Shown one piece after another: positions 7,633 through 16,544 of a DNA stretch of 64,000 nucleotides. How positions within the stretch are numbered: position 1 is the stretch's first letter; every line of letters starts with the position of its first letter. The DNA comes from Paenibacillus plantarum. Lineage in GTDB: Bacteria; Bacillota; Bacilli; Paenibacillales; NBRC-103111. A program made the position numbers and the translations under genes. Location: NCBI RefSeq assembly GCF_013141695.1, contig NZ_WHNY01000087.1:61937-125936 (forward strand). Direction: 5' to 3'. The notes below the pieces were generated by a model. It was given only the letters and a program-made list of their open reading frames with translations. It ran no database searches and was not told the DNA's origin.

Positions 7633-8835
7633 ATGTCGGTTATCCAAGTTAATCAGGTGACAAAAATATTTGGTCCCGATCCCGCATCTGTTCTTCCGTT
7701 GCTTTCACAGAAACAAACGAAAGAAAAGATTTATAAGGATACGAAGCATACTGTAGGAGTCAATGAAGCTAGCTTCTCTGTTGAAGCAGGTGAAATATTT
7801 GTCATAATGGGGCTCTCAGGCAGTGGTAAATCAACATTGGTTCGACTTTTGAATCGGTTGATTGAGCCAACGAGCGGAAGTATCACAATTCACGGCAAGG
7901 ACATTGTTCGCATGAATGATGAGGAGCTTAGAAATGTCAGACGAGAACAAATCTCAATGGTATTTCAGAAGTTTGCCTTATTTCCTCATCGAACAGTCGT
8001 TGAGAATGTGGAATACGGGCTAGAGATTCAAGGGTGGGATAAGCAAAAAAGGCGTGTGAAGGCGCTAGAGTCTTTGGATTTGGTAGGATTACAGGCTTGG
8101 GCAGACAGTAAGCCTTCGCAATTAAGCGGCGGCATGCAGCAGCGGGTGGGGCTTGCGCGGGCTTTAGCCAATGATCCGGATATCCTTTTGATGGATGAGG
8201 CTTTTAGCGCATTAGACCCTCTTATTCGGAAGGATATGCAAGATGAACTCGTAGAGTTGCAAGATAAAATGAAGAAGACCATCATTTTCATTACACATGA
8301 TCTGGATGAGGCTCTTCGTATTGGAGATCGAATTGCGCTAATGAAAGACGGCGTTATTGTCCAAATCGGCAAACCAGAAGAAATTATGATGAACCCAGCA
8401 AATAAGTACGTCGAAAGGTTTGTGGAGGATGTTGATCTATCCAAGGTACTGACCGCAACGACAGTCATGCGCCGGCCTGAGACCATAGGCCTTGATAGAG
8501 GGCCGCGTGTGGCACTGCAGCTCATGAGGCAAAGCGGGATATCCAATTTATTTATTGTAGACAAAGGCAAGAAGTTAATTGGTGTTATAACAGCGGAGGA
8601 TGCTTCGGGTGCTGTTCGCTATGAGAAGAGTCTCGAGGATATTGTGATTCGAGATATACCAACTGTCGGCCCGGATCAACTGCTGCATGAATTATTTGAA
8701 GTTTGCAGCAATGCCAAGTATCCTGTGGCAGTCGTGGATAGCGATGGGAAAATTAAGGGTGTTATTGTTCGCGGCGATGTTCTTGGGGCTCTTGCAGGTA
8801 ACGTTGTGGCAAGAGAGGATGTGAATAACGAATGA
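7633..8835 (+). CDS. opuAA: Glycine betaine ABC transporter ATPase with CBS domains
   Basis: This is the ATP-hydrolysing subunit of an OpuA-type importer for compatible solutes. Walker A is GLSGSGKST (~60), the signature LSGGMQQRVGLARAL (~164) and Walker B ILLMDEAFSALDP (~184). The C-terminal ~130 residues hold tandem CBS-type modules, which in OpuA sense ionic strength or c-di-AMP. The ATG at 7633 is chosen over an upstream TTG because AAAGGAG lies 8 nt before it and the protein then begins MSVIQVNQVTKIFG, as in the family. It overlaps opuAB by 4 nt (ATGA). The 400-residue length is close to known OpuAA. Confidence 0.92.
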   Translation: MSVIQVNQVTKIFGPDPASVLPLLSQKQTKEKIYKDTKHTVGVNEASFSVEAGEIFVIMGLSGSGKSTLVRLLNRLIEPTSGSITIHGKDIVRMNDEELRNVRREQISMVFQKFALFPHRTVVENVEYGLEIQGWDKQKRRVKALESLDLVGLQAWADSKPSQLSGGMQQRVGLARALANDPDILLMDEAFSALDPLIRKDMQDELVELQDKMKKTIIFITHDLDEALRIGDRIALMKDGVIVQIGKPEEIMMNPANKYVERFVEDVDLSKVLTATTVMRRPETIGLDRGPRVALQLMRQSGISNLFIVDKGKKLIGVITAEDASGAVRYEKSLEDIVIRDIPTVGPDQLLHELFEVCSNAKYPVAVVDSDGKIKGVIVRGDVLGALAGNVVAREDVNNE

Positions 8836-9662
8836 CTAAAGTTCCATTGGATGATTGGGTTGAGAAGGTTGTTGATGGGTTAGGAGCTAACTTATCATGG
8901 CTCTTTGATTTCATGTCACTCCTCATAGAGGGAGTTGTGGATGCATTTTCTGCCGTTTTTCATTTCCCTCCAGCGCTGGTACTTATCGCTTTGATTACGA
9001 TTCTTGCTTATTATCTTGGCAAATGGCCATTCGCGCTATTTGCCGCCGTAGGATTGTTATTAGTCGATAATCTTGGCTTATGGGAACATACGATGGACAC
9101 ACTGGCACTGGTTATGACCTCAGCAGTCATTTCCATTCTCATTGGTATTCCTTTAGGCGTATGGTGTGCCCAAAGCGACCGAGCACGAGGGATCATCACA
9201 CCAGCGCTTGATTTCATGCAAACCATGCCTGCTTTCGTTTATTTAATCCCTGCCGTTACCTTTTTTGGACTGGGTGTGGTACCTGGGGTCATTGCATCCG
9301 TTATTTTTGCTGTACCGCCGACGATTCGGCTGACGAATTTGGGTATAAGGCAGGTTGCTGAAGATTTGGTTGAAGCCGCAGATGCTTTCGGTTCAACCCC
9401 TATGCAAAAGTTAGTAAAGCTGCAATTTCCGTTAGCGATGCCGTCTATTATGGCGGGAATTAATCAAACGATTATGCTTGCGCTCTCGATGGTTGTTATT
9501 GCTTCCATGATTGGGGCGCAGGGGGTAGGGGCTGATGTGTATAGGGCTGTTACTCAAATCAAAATTGGTCAAGGCTTTGAAGCCGGATTGGCTATTGTTG
9601 TATTAGCTATTTTACTTGATCGCATCACACAATTATGGATGAAGAAAAAAAGGAGTGTTTAA
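8832..9662 (+). CDS. opuAB: Glycine betaine ABC transporter permease
   Basis: This 276-residue integral membrane subunit of the OpuA/ProW family has hydrophobic helices from residue ~35 to the end. The binding-protein-dependent transport motif (about residues 175-200) is the cytoplasmic loop that docks on OpuAA. Its start overlaps opuAA and its stop lies just before opuAC, so the three form one transcript. The substrate-binding protein is a separate lipoprotein, as in Bacillus OpuA and unlike the Lactococcus fusion. Confidence 0.92.
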   Translation: MTKVPLDDWVEKVVDGLGANLSWLFDFMSLLIEGVVDAFSAVFHFPPALVLIALITILAYYLGKWPFALFAAVGLLLVDNLGLWEHTMDTLALVMTSAVISILIGIPLGVWCAQSDRARGIITPALDFMQTMPAFVYLIPAVTFFGLGVVPGVIASVIFAVPPTIRLTNLGIRQVAEDLVEAADAFGSTPMQKLVKLQFPLAMPSIMAGINQTIMLALSMVVIASMIGAQGVGADVYRAVTQIKIGQGFEAGLAIVVLAILLDRITQLWMKKKRSV

Positions 9663-9664
9663 AG

Positions 9665-10555
9665 ATGTTGAAGAAAGCCGCTAAGACATTAATATTCGCT
9701 AGCTTGACCAGTTTACTTGTCGTGACAGGCTGCTCGAAAGATAATGCTTCAGAATCTAGTGTAGGCAGCAGTGTGAATCACCAAATTATCGGAATTGACC
9801 CTGGTGCAGGATTAATGAAGCAGACGGATCAAGCGATGAAAGCCTATGCGCTTACCGATTGGAAATTAGTTGAAGGCTCTAGCGCAGCCATGGCGGCAGC
9901 GTTAGATAAAGCGTACAAAGCGAAGGAACCGATCATCGTGACGGGGTGGACACCTCATTGGATGTTCGCTAAGTATGATTTGAAATATCTGAATGATCCT
10001 AAGGGTGCATTTGGTAAGGATGAAGAGATTCATACGATTGCGCGCAAAGGTTTGAAGGAAGCAGCGGCGTCAGCATATGCAATGCTAGATCGATTTGAGT
10101 GGACGCCGGAGGATATGGCAGTGGTCATGTCAGCTGTGGTTGACGGTAAGAAGCCCGAAGACGCAGCTGCGGATTGGGTTGCTAACAATGCAAGTAAAGT
10201 GGATACTTGGGTGAAAGATCTTTCGCCAGAACAAGGTAAGAAGCTGAAATTAGCTTATGTGGCTTGGGATTCGGAGATTGCCAGCACGAATGTCGTGAAA
10301 ACCGTATTGGAAAAGAAGCTCGGGTATAAAGTAGAGATGCTGCAAGTAGAAGCCGGACCGATGTGGGCTGGACTTGCTGATGGAAGCGCTGATGCGAGTG
10401 TGGCTGCATGGCTCCCGACTACGCATAAGGATTATTTCGAGAAGTATGCCGCTAAACTAGAAGATCTTGGTGCAAACTTAAAAGGGACCAAATTGGGTCT
10501 AGTTGTACCTGCCTATATGACAATCAGTTCTATTGAAGATTTGAAAACGAAATAG
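9665..10555 (+). CDS. opuAC: Glycine betaine-binding lipoprotein
   Basis: This is the extracellular solute-binding component of the OpuA importer. A lipoprotein signal ends in VVTGC, giving lipidated Cys23. The mature part shows OpuAC features including a Trp-rich ligand region (TGWTPHWMFAKYDLKYL, ~100) and a C-terminal lobe with MWAGLADGSADASV. The ATG at 9665 is chosen because AAAGGAG lies 8-10 nt upstream and the lipobox is then correctly spaced. An in-frame ATG at 9635 lies inside opuAB. A hairpin terminator follows 17 nt after the stop. The length is 296 residues. Confidence 0.92.
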   Translation: MLKKAAKTLIFASLTSLLVVTGCSKDNASESSVGSSVNHQIIGIDPGAGLMKQTDQAMKAYALTDWKLVEGSSAAMAAALDKAYKAKEPIIVTGWTPHWMFAKYDLKYLNDPKGAFGKDEEIHTIARKGLKEAAASAYAMLDRFEWTPEDMAVVMSAVVDGKKPEDAAADWVANNASKVDTWVKDLSPEQGKKLKLAYVAWDSEIASTNVVKTVLEKKLGYKVEMLQVEAGPMWAGLADGSADASVAAWLPTTHKDYFEKYAAKLEDLGANLKGTKLGLVVPAYMTISSIEDLKTK

Positions 10556-10571
10556 CCTAAATAGTAGAGAG

Positions 10572-10601
10572 AAGTCTATTGATAATCTTATCGATAGACT
10601 T
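10572..10601 (+). terminator. Terminator of the opuA operon
   Basis: The stem pairs aagtctattgata with tatcgatagactt, one wobble pair, and ends in a short T-run. It lies just after opuAC. Confidence 0.75.
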
Positions 10602-10712
10602 TTCAAATTATAGGGGGGACAATCCCAGATAATTAGGTCATTTGGAAGTGATATTTGCAGAACACGCGCATACACTAGAAGAGAGTCGGTTACCGGCTCA
10701 CCTTGTGATAAA

Positions 10713-10754
10713 TTGTGATTATTTTCACAAGTATATATGTGATTAATTTCACAA
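10713..10754 (+). promoter_or_regulatory. Two Rex-type operators before NADH dehydrogenase
   Basis: TTGTGATTATTTTCACAA (10713-10730) and ATGTGATTAATTTCACAA (10737-10754) are near-palindromic and fit the Rex consensus TTGTGAA-N4-TTCACAA. The centres are 24 bp apart. A half site (TTGTGAT) lies at 10703. Rex represses when NAD+ is high and releases DNA on NADH. Control of NDH-2 by Rex forms a known feedback loop in Bacillus subtilis. Confidence 0.75.
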
Positions 10755-10773
10755 CCGAAGGAGTGTTGAGGCA

Positions 10774-12003
10774 ATGAGCAAACCCAGAATCGTGATCCTA
10801 GGCGCAGGCTATGGCGGACTTGTCACAGCGATAAGGCTGCAGAAGAAGATGAAAAGAAATGAGATGGACGTGACACTGGTCAACAAACATGACTATCACT
10901 TTATTACAACGCATCTGCATATGCCGGCTGCCGGTACGGATCATCATGATAACGCACGCGTGACTATTTCGGATTTGATCGATGAGCGGAAAATTCGATT
11001 CGTGAAGTCGACGGTAAGAGAGATTGTGCCTAGTGAGAAAAAGATTGTGCTGGAAGATGCGACGCTGGACTATGACTATCTCGTGATTGGACTCGGGAGT
11101 GAGACGGAAACCTTCGGGATCCCGGGTATGCATGAATATGCGATGTCGATCAAAAGCATTAACAGTGTCCGCTTTATTCGGCAACACATTGAGTACATGT
11201 TCGCCAAGTCCAAAATGGCTCCGAAGCGCAAAGATTATCTGACCTTCGTCGTTGGTGGCGCGGGGTTCACGGGTACCGAATTCGTCGGGGAGCTGGCGGA
11301 TCGCATTCCTGTTTTGTGCAAAACGTATGACGTCGATCCGGCTGATGTCCGGATTTATAATGTGGAAGCTTCCTCGTCGGCGTTGCCTCCAGGACTACCG
11401 GAGGATTTGGTCGAATATGGGATGGAAGTGATGCGCCGCAAAGGGGTGCAGTATAAGCTATCGACCGCGATCAAGGAATGCACATCGGAAGGGGTTATTC
11501 TGAGCAACGGCGAGTTCATTCGTGCAGGTACGGTAGTCTGGTCGGGAGGGATACGCGGCAATTCGTTACTGCAGGAGGCGGGTTTCGAGGTACAGCGGGG
11601 GCGGGTCAAAGTGGATAGCCGCTTGCGCTCCTATCAGTTCCCGGAGATTTTCATCACCGGCGATTGCTCGATCGTCACGAGCCCAGAGGGTACACCCTAT
11701 CCGGCCAATGCGCAGATTGCAGTCCAACAGGGCTATAATGCTGCTAGAAATCTCATACTGACGGTTCGAGGCAAAGAGCTGAAGCCATTTGTCTATGATT
11801 TCAAAGGGACGGTAGCAACCTTGGGCCGCGGGGAAGCCGTTGGTTTACTCAAAGTGAAAAAAGTGAAAGGCCGCTTGGCCTTATTTATCAAAAAAATGAT
11901 CGATGCCCGTTACCTGTTTCTTATCGGCGGCATTCCACTCATTTGGAAGAAAATGATTTGGAAGCAGAAGTCCACGACTCGCAATTATCATGTGCCGAAT
12001 TAA
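10774..12003 (+). CDS. Type II NADH dehydrogenase (NDH-2-like)
   Basis: This 409-residue FAD flavoprotein probably passes electrons from NADH to quinone at the inner face of the membrane without proton pumping. It has an N-terminal FAD Rossmann motif (ILGAGYGGL, ~9-17), an NAD(H) motif (VVGGAGFTGTEFVGEL, ~153-168) and a late FAD motif (IFITGDCS, ~292). The basic, hydrophobic C-terminal tail (KKMIDARYLFLIGGIPLIW) fits membrane attachment. AAGGAG lies upstream of the ATG. Two Rex-like operators directly before the ribosome binding site point to redox control. The gene is monocistronic. Confidence 0.88.
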   Translation: MSKPRIVILGAGYGGLVTAIRLQKKMKRNEMDVTLVNKHDYHFITTHLHMPAAGTDHHDNARVTISDLIDERKIRFVKSTVREIVPSEKKIVLEDATLDYDYLVIGLGSETETFGIPGMHEYAMSIKSINSVRFIRQHIEYMFAKSKMAPKRKDYLTFVVGGAGFTGTEFVGELADRIPVLCKTYDVDPADVRIYNVEASSSALPPGLPEDLVEYGMEVMRRKGVQYKLSTAIKECTSEGVILSNGEFIRAGTVVWSGGIRGNSLLQEAGFEVQRGRVKVDSRLRSYQFPEIFITGDCSIVTSPEGTPYPANAQIAVQQGYNAARNLILTVRGKELKPFVYDFKGTVATLGRGEAVGLLKVKKVKGRLALFIKKMIDARYLFLIGGIPLIWKKMIWKQKSTTRNYHVPN

Positions 12004-12017
12004 CGCGCGTATAACGT

Positions 12018-12053
12018 AAAATCCCCTTCAAGTAGATACTTGGAGGGGATTTT
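12018..12053. terminator. Bidirectional terminator
   Basis: The stem aaaatccccttcaagt / acttggaggggatttt is 16 bp with one mismatch around a 4-nt loop. It lies between the convergent NDH-2 and AraC-type genes. Confidence 0.88.
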
Positions 12054-12067
12054 CAGCCTTTTTTCCA

Positions 12068-14368
12068 CTAACTATAGCGATTGGATCGATATTGACTCGG
12101 AGACACGCCTTCTCGTTTGCGAAAAGCTCGCGAAAAATTATTTTCATCCACAAACCCAACCTGCTCGACGATATCCTTAATGGACAGATGGGTAGTTTCG
12201 AGTAACTCTTTGGCTTTCTCGATGCGAATTTTTGAGACATATTGCATCAAGGGAAGACCATTTTTATTTTTGAAATAGCGTGTTACATAGGATGGTGTAA
12301 GGGACAGCTCATCGGCAACGGTAGAGAGGCTTAGATTAAAGTCCATATAATTCTGGGATACGTACTCTAACATAGACGCATATAAGCGATTATTATTGGC
12401 ATCTTCTCCTAAGCTGTCTTGGATGCTGCGTGCTGCATCAAGAAGACTAGCGCAGGCTTCTGCAACGGTTTTGGACTGGAATTCTGCCAGCGATTCTAGT
12501 TTGTATTTGATTGCTTCGCGATGGGAAAGCGGAATATTATTGACGAGTTGGTTTAATGTGAAAATGATTTGTTGAAACGTTAGGCGGAAGGTTGGAGCAT
12601 CCTCCAACCGAGTAAATCGTTCTTCCATCTCATGGATTAGCAGGTGCAGATCCTCTGAGTTCTTGGAGCAGAGCACAGCATGGAGCGCATCTGCTGAGTC
12701 AGAAATTTGCTGCTTATCGATCGTCGTATGATCGATTTTCTGCTGAGACCACTCAGAGGGTGTGATGATGGATTGTTTACCAGCAAAAATCCGATATTCA
12801 GCAAGCGATGTTGCCGAGTTGAAAGATTGATGCAAGTCATTCGTAGGTTGAGGTTCTCCTACCATACAGGATAACGAGAGGGCAAAATGCCTATTCATGA
12901 ACGCGATGATCTGCTCGGAAAAAGCGCGACTGCGAGCTTCCCATTGATCCGCAAACTCGTTGTTCCACGAAACAATGCCAACAATTCCATTATCGATAGC
13001 CAAATCAAGTGCATAATTGACGCCGTGCACACCTGATAAATTTTCCAAAACGTTGCAAATGGTATATTTCATCAACCACTGTTCACTAAGCGGCTCTTTA
13101 CTTACCTTTGAATTGTAATCATCAAAAATAATGACAAGTACACTGCTTGTCTGCCGTGTATCAAATAGCTGATGCAGGGCACTTCGGTTATCTTGCGTCG
13201 TATTATCTACGTTCAACTTCCCCATTAATACCGCAAGCAGCAACTGGTTCCTCGTTAAAACCTCCTGATTATGCATCATATTGGACAAATGGATGCTCTC
13301 ATCCCTCATCTGCTCGATATAGCGAGTAAGTTGGTCTAATTCATCGGTATTGCCTTTCGTCAACTTGTCCGATGGCAAGGTAGGGAAACGGTTAGATAAC
13401 TCTTGGATCGGTTGATAATTCTTGCGGGCAGACCTGAAGCAAAGCACGATTCCTAGAGCCAGCGATATGAGAAATATGATTAGTGAAATCGTGAGTGCTA
13501 CATCATACTCGTGAAAATAGTCACTACGACGAATGGCGTTCACCACATGAATGTTCTGTTTCGACGATGTTTCCTGCATGAAGAGATAGCCAGGGATCCG
13601 TGCTTTCGAGTTTTGTGCTGCTCTTTCAAGTTCACTCCACGCTAAATCAGAAGATCCTTTTACATACAGAAAAGGCATATTGGATTGGTCAAAGGCAATC
13701 AGGCTGCTACCACTGTCAATGGTTCGTTGGAAATTACTTACCAGGGCAGGATAGTTCAGTTTGTAGATCATAATCCCACTCGAAAAGGGCGTGCTGTCAA
13801 GCGGAACTAGGAGAAGCAGAACTTGTTCCTTACCGTCAGGATTATTTTCATTGGCTAGTGAGGACAGAAGTATGGGTGATCGTAGTTGCTCCAACTTGCT
13901 CTGTAAAATATCTGGCGAGATTCGGCCATCGCTGACGAGCCGGCTATAGCTCTCAGGTGAGTAAATTCCCGTATCGGTAAAAATCGTGTTTTTAAGCGAG
14001 CTGTAGGCTGTGTTTCGATAGAACAAACCAATGGAATCAAGATCTGGAGACAGTGCCTTTAACTTTTCAAGTTCATCGGCAATTACATACGGATATTGTA
14101 AGGATTCTTGTAATTGATAGGGAAGCAGTTTGGCATCCCGTGACAAGGTTAATGTCAATTTCTGCAGGTCTAATATGCGCGTATCCAGCAAACTGGTCGT
14201 ATTGGCCATAGATCGATGGGTATTATCCATCAGTCGATTATAGGTATTGGATAGCGAAATGATATTGGTCACTAAGAATAACAGACCGGTTACGGCCAGA
14301 ATCAGAAGGTGCCCTAGAAGAAATTTTCGATAGAGCTTGGACTGAATCGCTTTCCGCAAAATAAACAC
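12068..14368 (-). CDS. Membrane-bound AraC-family regulator of the sugar ABC operon
   Basis: This 766-residue protein is of the YesN/YtdP-like AraC type common in Paenibacillus. A transmembrane helix near residues 15-37, an extracellular sensor region (~40-285), a second helix (~289-311), a linker and central cytoplasmic region, and a C-terminal double HTH of AraC type (~663-766, with LSTVADELSLTPSYVTRYFK and LSIKDIVEQVGF) are visible. It is divergent from the sugar transporter genes and most likely activates them after sensing a carbohydrate outside the cell. Start choice is open: GTG at 14368 is only 2 nt from AGGGG, and TTG at 14359 has better spacing. Confidence 0.82.
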   Translation of the reverse strand: MFILRKAIQSKLYRKFLLGHLLILAVTGLLFLVTNIISLSNTYNRLMDNTHRSMANTTSLLDTRILDLQKLTLTLSRDAKLLPYQLQESLQYPYVIADELEKLKALSPDLDSIGLFYRNTAYSSLKNTIFTDTGIYSPESYSRLVSDGRISPDILQSKLEQLRSPILLSSLANENNPDGKEQVLLLLVPLDSTPFSSGIMIYKLNYPALVSNFQRTIDSGSSLIAFDQSNMPFLYVKGSSDLAWSELERAAQNSKARIPGYLFMQETSSKQNIHVVNAIRRSDYFHEYDVALTISLIIFLISLALGIVLCFRSARKNYQPIQELSNRFPTLPSDKLTKGNTDELDQLTRYIEQMRDESIHLSNMMHNQEVLTRNQLLLAVLMGKLNVDNTTQDNRSALHQLFDTRQTSSVLVIIFDDYNSKVSKEPLSEQWLMKYTICNVLENLSGVHGVNYALDLAIDNGIVGIVSWNNEFADQWEARSRAFSEQIIAFMNRHFALSLSCMVGEPQPTNDLHQSFNSATSLAEYRIFAGKQSIITPSEWSQQKIDHTTIDKQQISDSADALHAVLCSKNSEDLHLLIHEMEERFTRLEDAPTFRLTFQQIIFTLNQLVNNIPLSHREAIKYKLESLAEFQSKTVAEACASLLDAARSIQDSLGEDANNNRLYASMLEYVSQNYMDFNLSLSTVADELSLTPSYVTRYFKNKNGLPLMQYVSKIRIEKAKELLETTHLSIKDIVEQVGFVDENNFSRAFRKREGVSPSQYRSNRYS

Positions 14369-14646
14369 ATCCCCTGGTCGAATAGGTCTTGATTTCTTAC
14401 GAGTATATAAATTTTGCGCTATGTTATCAATTCATGGAGGGCAAAAAGCTGAAAATTGACTAGGTATTGAGAAAAATGCAGGGTGCCATTGATGCGCTAA
14501 AACCGTTTTGTGCAGCGAAAAGCCGATTATCAATTGTTGTAGGGGGTTCCAAACTTACGTATACTCGGAGCCATAGGAAACCGATTCAGGCGCCGAATCG
14601 ATTCTGGATATTCACTTTTCTATCGTTCGACGAAGGAGGCAGCTAT

Positions 14647-15594
14647 ATGACTGCGAAGACCAAGGCTGCACATGCACCCTCACCTAGGTCTAACCATAGA
14701 AGGTTTGGGCTGCGAAACAATTGGGATTATCTAATCTTTGTCATCCCTGTTGTCCTTTATTTTCTTATTTTCTGCTACGGACCCATGTATGGTGTACAAC
14801 TCGCATTCAAACGCTTCAATCCCATCCACGGCATCATGGGTAGTCCTTGGATTGGTTTGGATAACTTTGAAAGGCTTTTCAATTCCTTTCAATTTTATCG
14901 CATTGTGAAGAACACGCTGGTTATTAATCTATTTAAAACACTGATCAGTTTTCCCATTCCAATTATGCTTGCCCTTATGTTCAATGAGATGAGAAAAGAG
15001 AGATTGAAGAAGACGCTGCAGACGATCACTTATGCACCGTACTTCATCTCGACGGTCGTCTTTGTCGGTATTATCAATTTATTTCTCGGCGGGGAAAATG
15101 GGTACTTGAATCATTTGCTGGGGATGATCGGAATCGAATCGATTCCTTTCTTAACTAGTCCTGACTACTTTCCTGGTGTCTATATCGGTACTGACATCTG
15201 GCGGAATAGCGGTTGGAATTCCATTATCTTTATCGCTGCGTTAGCGGCTGTAGATCCCCAGCTGCATGAATCTGCGCAAATCGATGGGGCTAGTCGGTGG
15301 AAGCGGATGATTCATGTGAATCTGCCGTGTATTATGCCAGTCATTGTCATTCAATTTATTTTGCTCATGGGGAAAATGATGACTCTCAGCTACGAGCGTA
15401 TTCTTCTTATGCAAAATAGCTTGAACATGGAAACCTCAGAGGTCATTTCCACTTATGCTTACAAGACGGGGCTAATCAATATGGATTATGGATTCTCTAC
15501 CGCTGTGGGCCTCTTTAACAATGTCATCAACATCATTTTGCTGCTTGCGGCCAACAAGATTGCCAAACGATATAGCAGCAGCAGTCTGTTCTAA
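14647..15594 (+). CDS. Sugar ABC transporter permease (LplB-like)
   Basis: This 315-residue first membrane subunit belongs to a carbohydrate importer of the LplB/YtcP class. The ATG at 14647 follows GAAGGAGG by 6 nt and is chosen over an upstream in-frame TTG at 14467 that has no ribosome binding site. About six helices begin at residue ~37 (YLIFVIPVVLYFLIF). The docking loop (AAVDPQLHESAQIDGASRWKR, ~205-225) carries the conserved EAA-type motif. No ATPase is encoded here, as usual for this class, which shares a common MsmX-like ATPase. It is the first gene of a four-gene rightward unit. Confidence 0.88.
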   Translation: MTAKTKAAHAPSPRSNHRRFGLRNNWDYLIFVIPVVLYFLIFCYGPMYGVQLAFKRFNPIHGIMGSPWIGLDNFERLFNSFQFYRIVKNTLVINLFKTLISFPIPIMLALMFNEMRKERLKKTLQTITYAPYFISTVVFVGIINLFLGGENGYLNHLLGMIGIESIPFLTSPDYFPGVYIGTDIWRNSGWNSIIFIAALAAVDPQLHESAQIDGASRWKRMIHVNLPCIMPVIVIQFILLMGKMMTLSYERILLMQNSLNMETSEVISTYAYKTGLINMDYGFSTAVGLFNNVINIILLLAANKIAKRYSSSSLF

Positions 15595-15608
15595 AAGGAG
15601 AGGTGAAC

Positions 15609-16511
15609 ATGGAGGTCGTTTCCCACAAAATTCGAGAGTCTAACGGAGATCGGATCTTTCTAGCGATTACTTATGTACTTATCGGGATTCTGGTGTTAAT
15701 TGTGCTTTACCCGCTGATCTATGTCGTTAGTGCCTCATTCAGTGATCCTAAACTGGTGATCGCGGGCAAGATAGGATTGATCCCGAGCGGATTCAATGTG
15801 GAAGCCTATCGACGGGTATTTACGAATACGGAAATATGGATTGGCTATCGAAATACGCTGATCTATACGACCATAGGAACGTTAGTAAATATTTCACTGA
15901 CTATGATGGGCGCTTATCCGCTGTCACGCAAAAATTTCCCTTGGCGTCGCGGGCTTATGATATTCTTCACCATTACGATGTTTTTCAGCAGCGGTATGAT
16001 CCCCATGTACCTGCTTGTTAAGAATTTGGGACTTTATAATTCGATGTGGGCATTAATATTGCCAACGGCGATCAGTGTATACAATATGATTGTAGCTCGT
16101 ACGTTCTTGGAAACCAACATTGATGAGCAACTCTATGAATCGGCCTATATGGATGGCAGCGGCAACATCCGATCGTTTTTCTCCATTGTGCTGCCCCTAA
16201 GTGCACCGATCATGGCTGTTCTTGTCTTGTTCTATGCCGTGTATCATTGGAATTCCTATTTCGAGGCGATGATATATTTGAAAGAACGTTCGCTGTATCC
16301 ATTGCAGCTCTTCTTGCGGGAAATTCTAGTTATGAATCAGTCGGATAACGTGATGATGGATTCGATCGAGATGGATACAAGCAAATTTCTAGTTGCTGAA
16401 GGTGTCAAATATGCTGTAATTATCGTATCCAGCGGACCGATTCTTATGTTGTATCCCTTCCTTCAAAAGTATTTCGTTAAAGGGATGATGATTGGTGCTC
16501 TTAAAGGTTAA
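15609..16511 (+). CDS. Sugar ABC transporter permease (LplC/YtcP-like)
   Basis: This is the second membrane subunit of the same importer, about 300 residues. It has a helix at ~22-42 and an EAA-type loop (NIDEQLYESAYMDGSGNIRSF, ~175-195). The C-terminus ends in YPFLQKYFVKGMMIGALKG, the usual tail of this family. ATG at 15609 lies 8 nt after AAAAGGAG; an in-frame GTG two codons earlier is less well spaced. It sits 14 nt after the first permease. Confidence 0.9.
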   Translation: MEVVSHKIRESNGDRIFLAITYVLIGILVLIVLYPLIYVVSASFSDPKLVIAGKIGLIPSGFNVEAYRRVFTNTEIWIGYRNTLIYTTIGTLVNISLTMMGAYPLSRKNFPWRRGLMIFFTITMFFSSGMIPMYLLVKNLGLYNSMWALILPTAISVYNMIVARTFLETNIDEQLYESAYMDGSGNIRSFFSIVLPLSAPIMAVLVLFYAVYHWNSYFEAMIYLKERSLYPLQLFLREILVMNQSDNVMMDSIEMDTSKFLVAEGVKYAVIIVSSGPILMLYPFLQKYFVKGMMIGALKG

Positions 16512-16544
16512 TATGATTAATAATCAAGGAGATGACTAACGAAT

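Noticed and set aside
14467..14646. N-terminal extension of the first sugar permease from TTG 14467
   Set aside because: No ribosome binding site, and the extension is not hydrophobic; ATG 14647 follows a strong GAAGGAGG.
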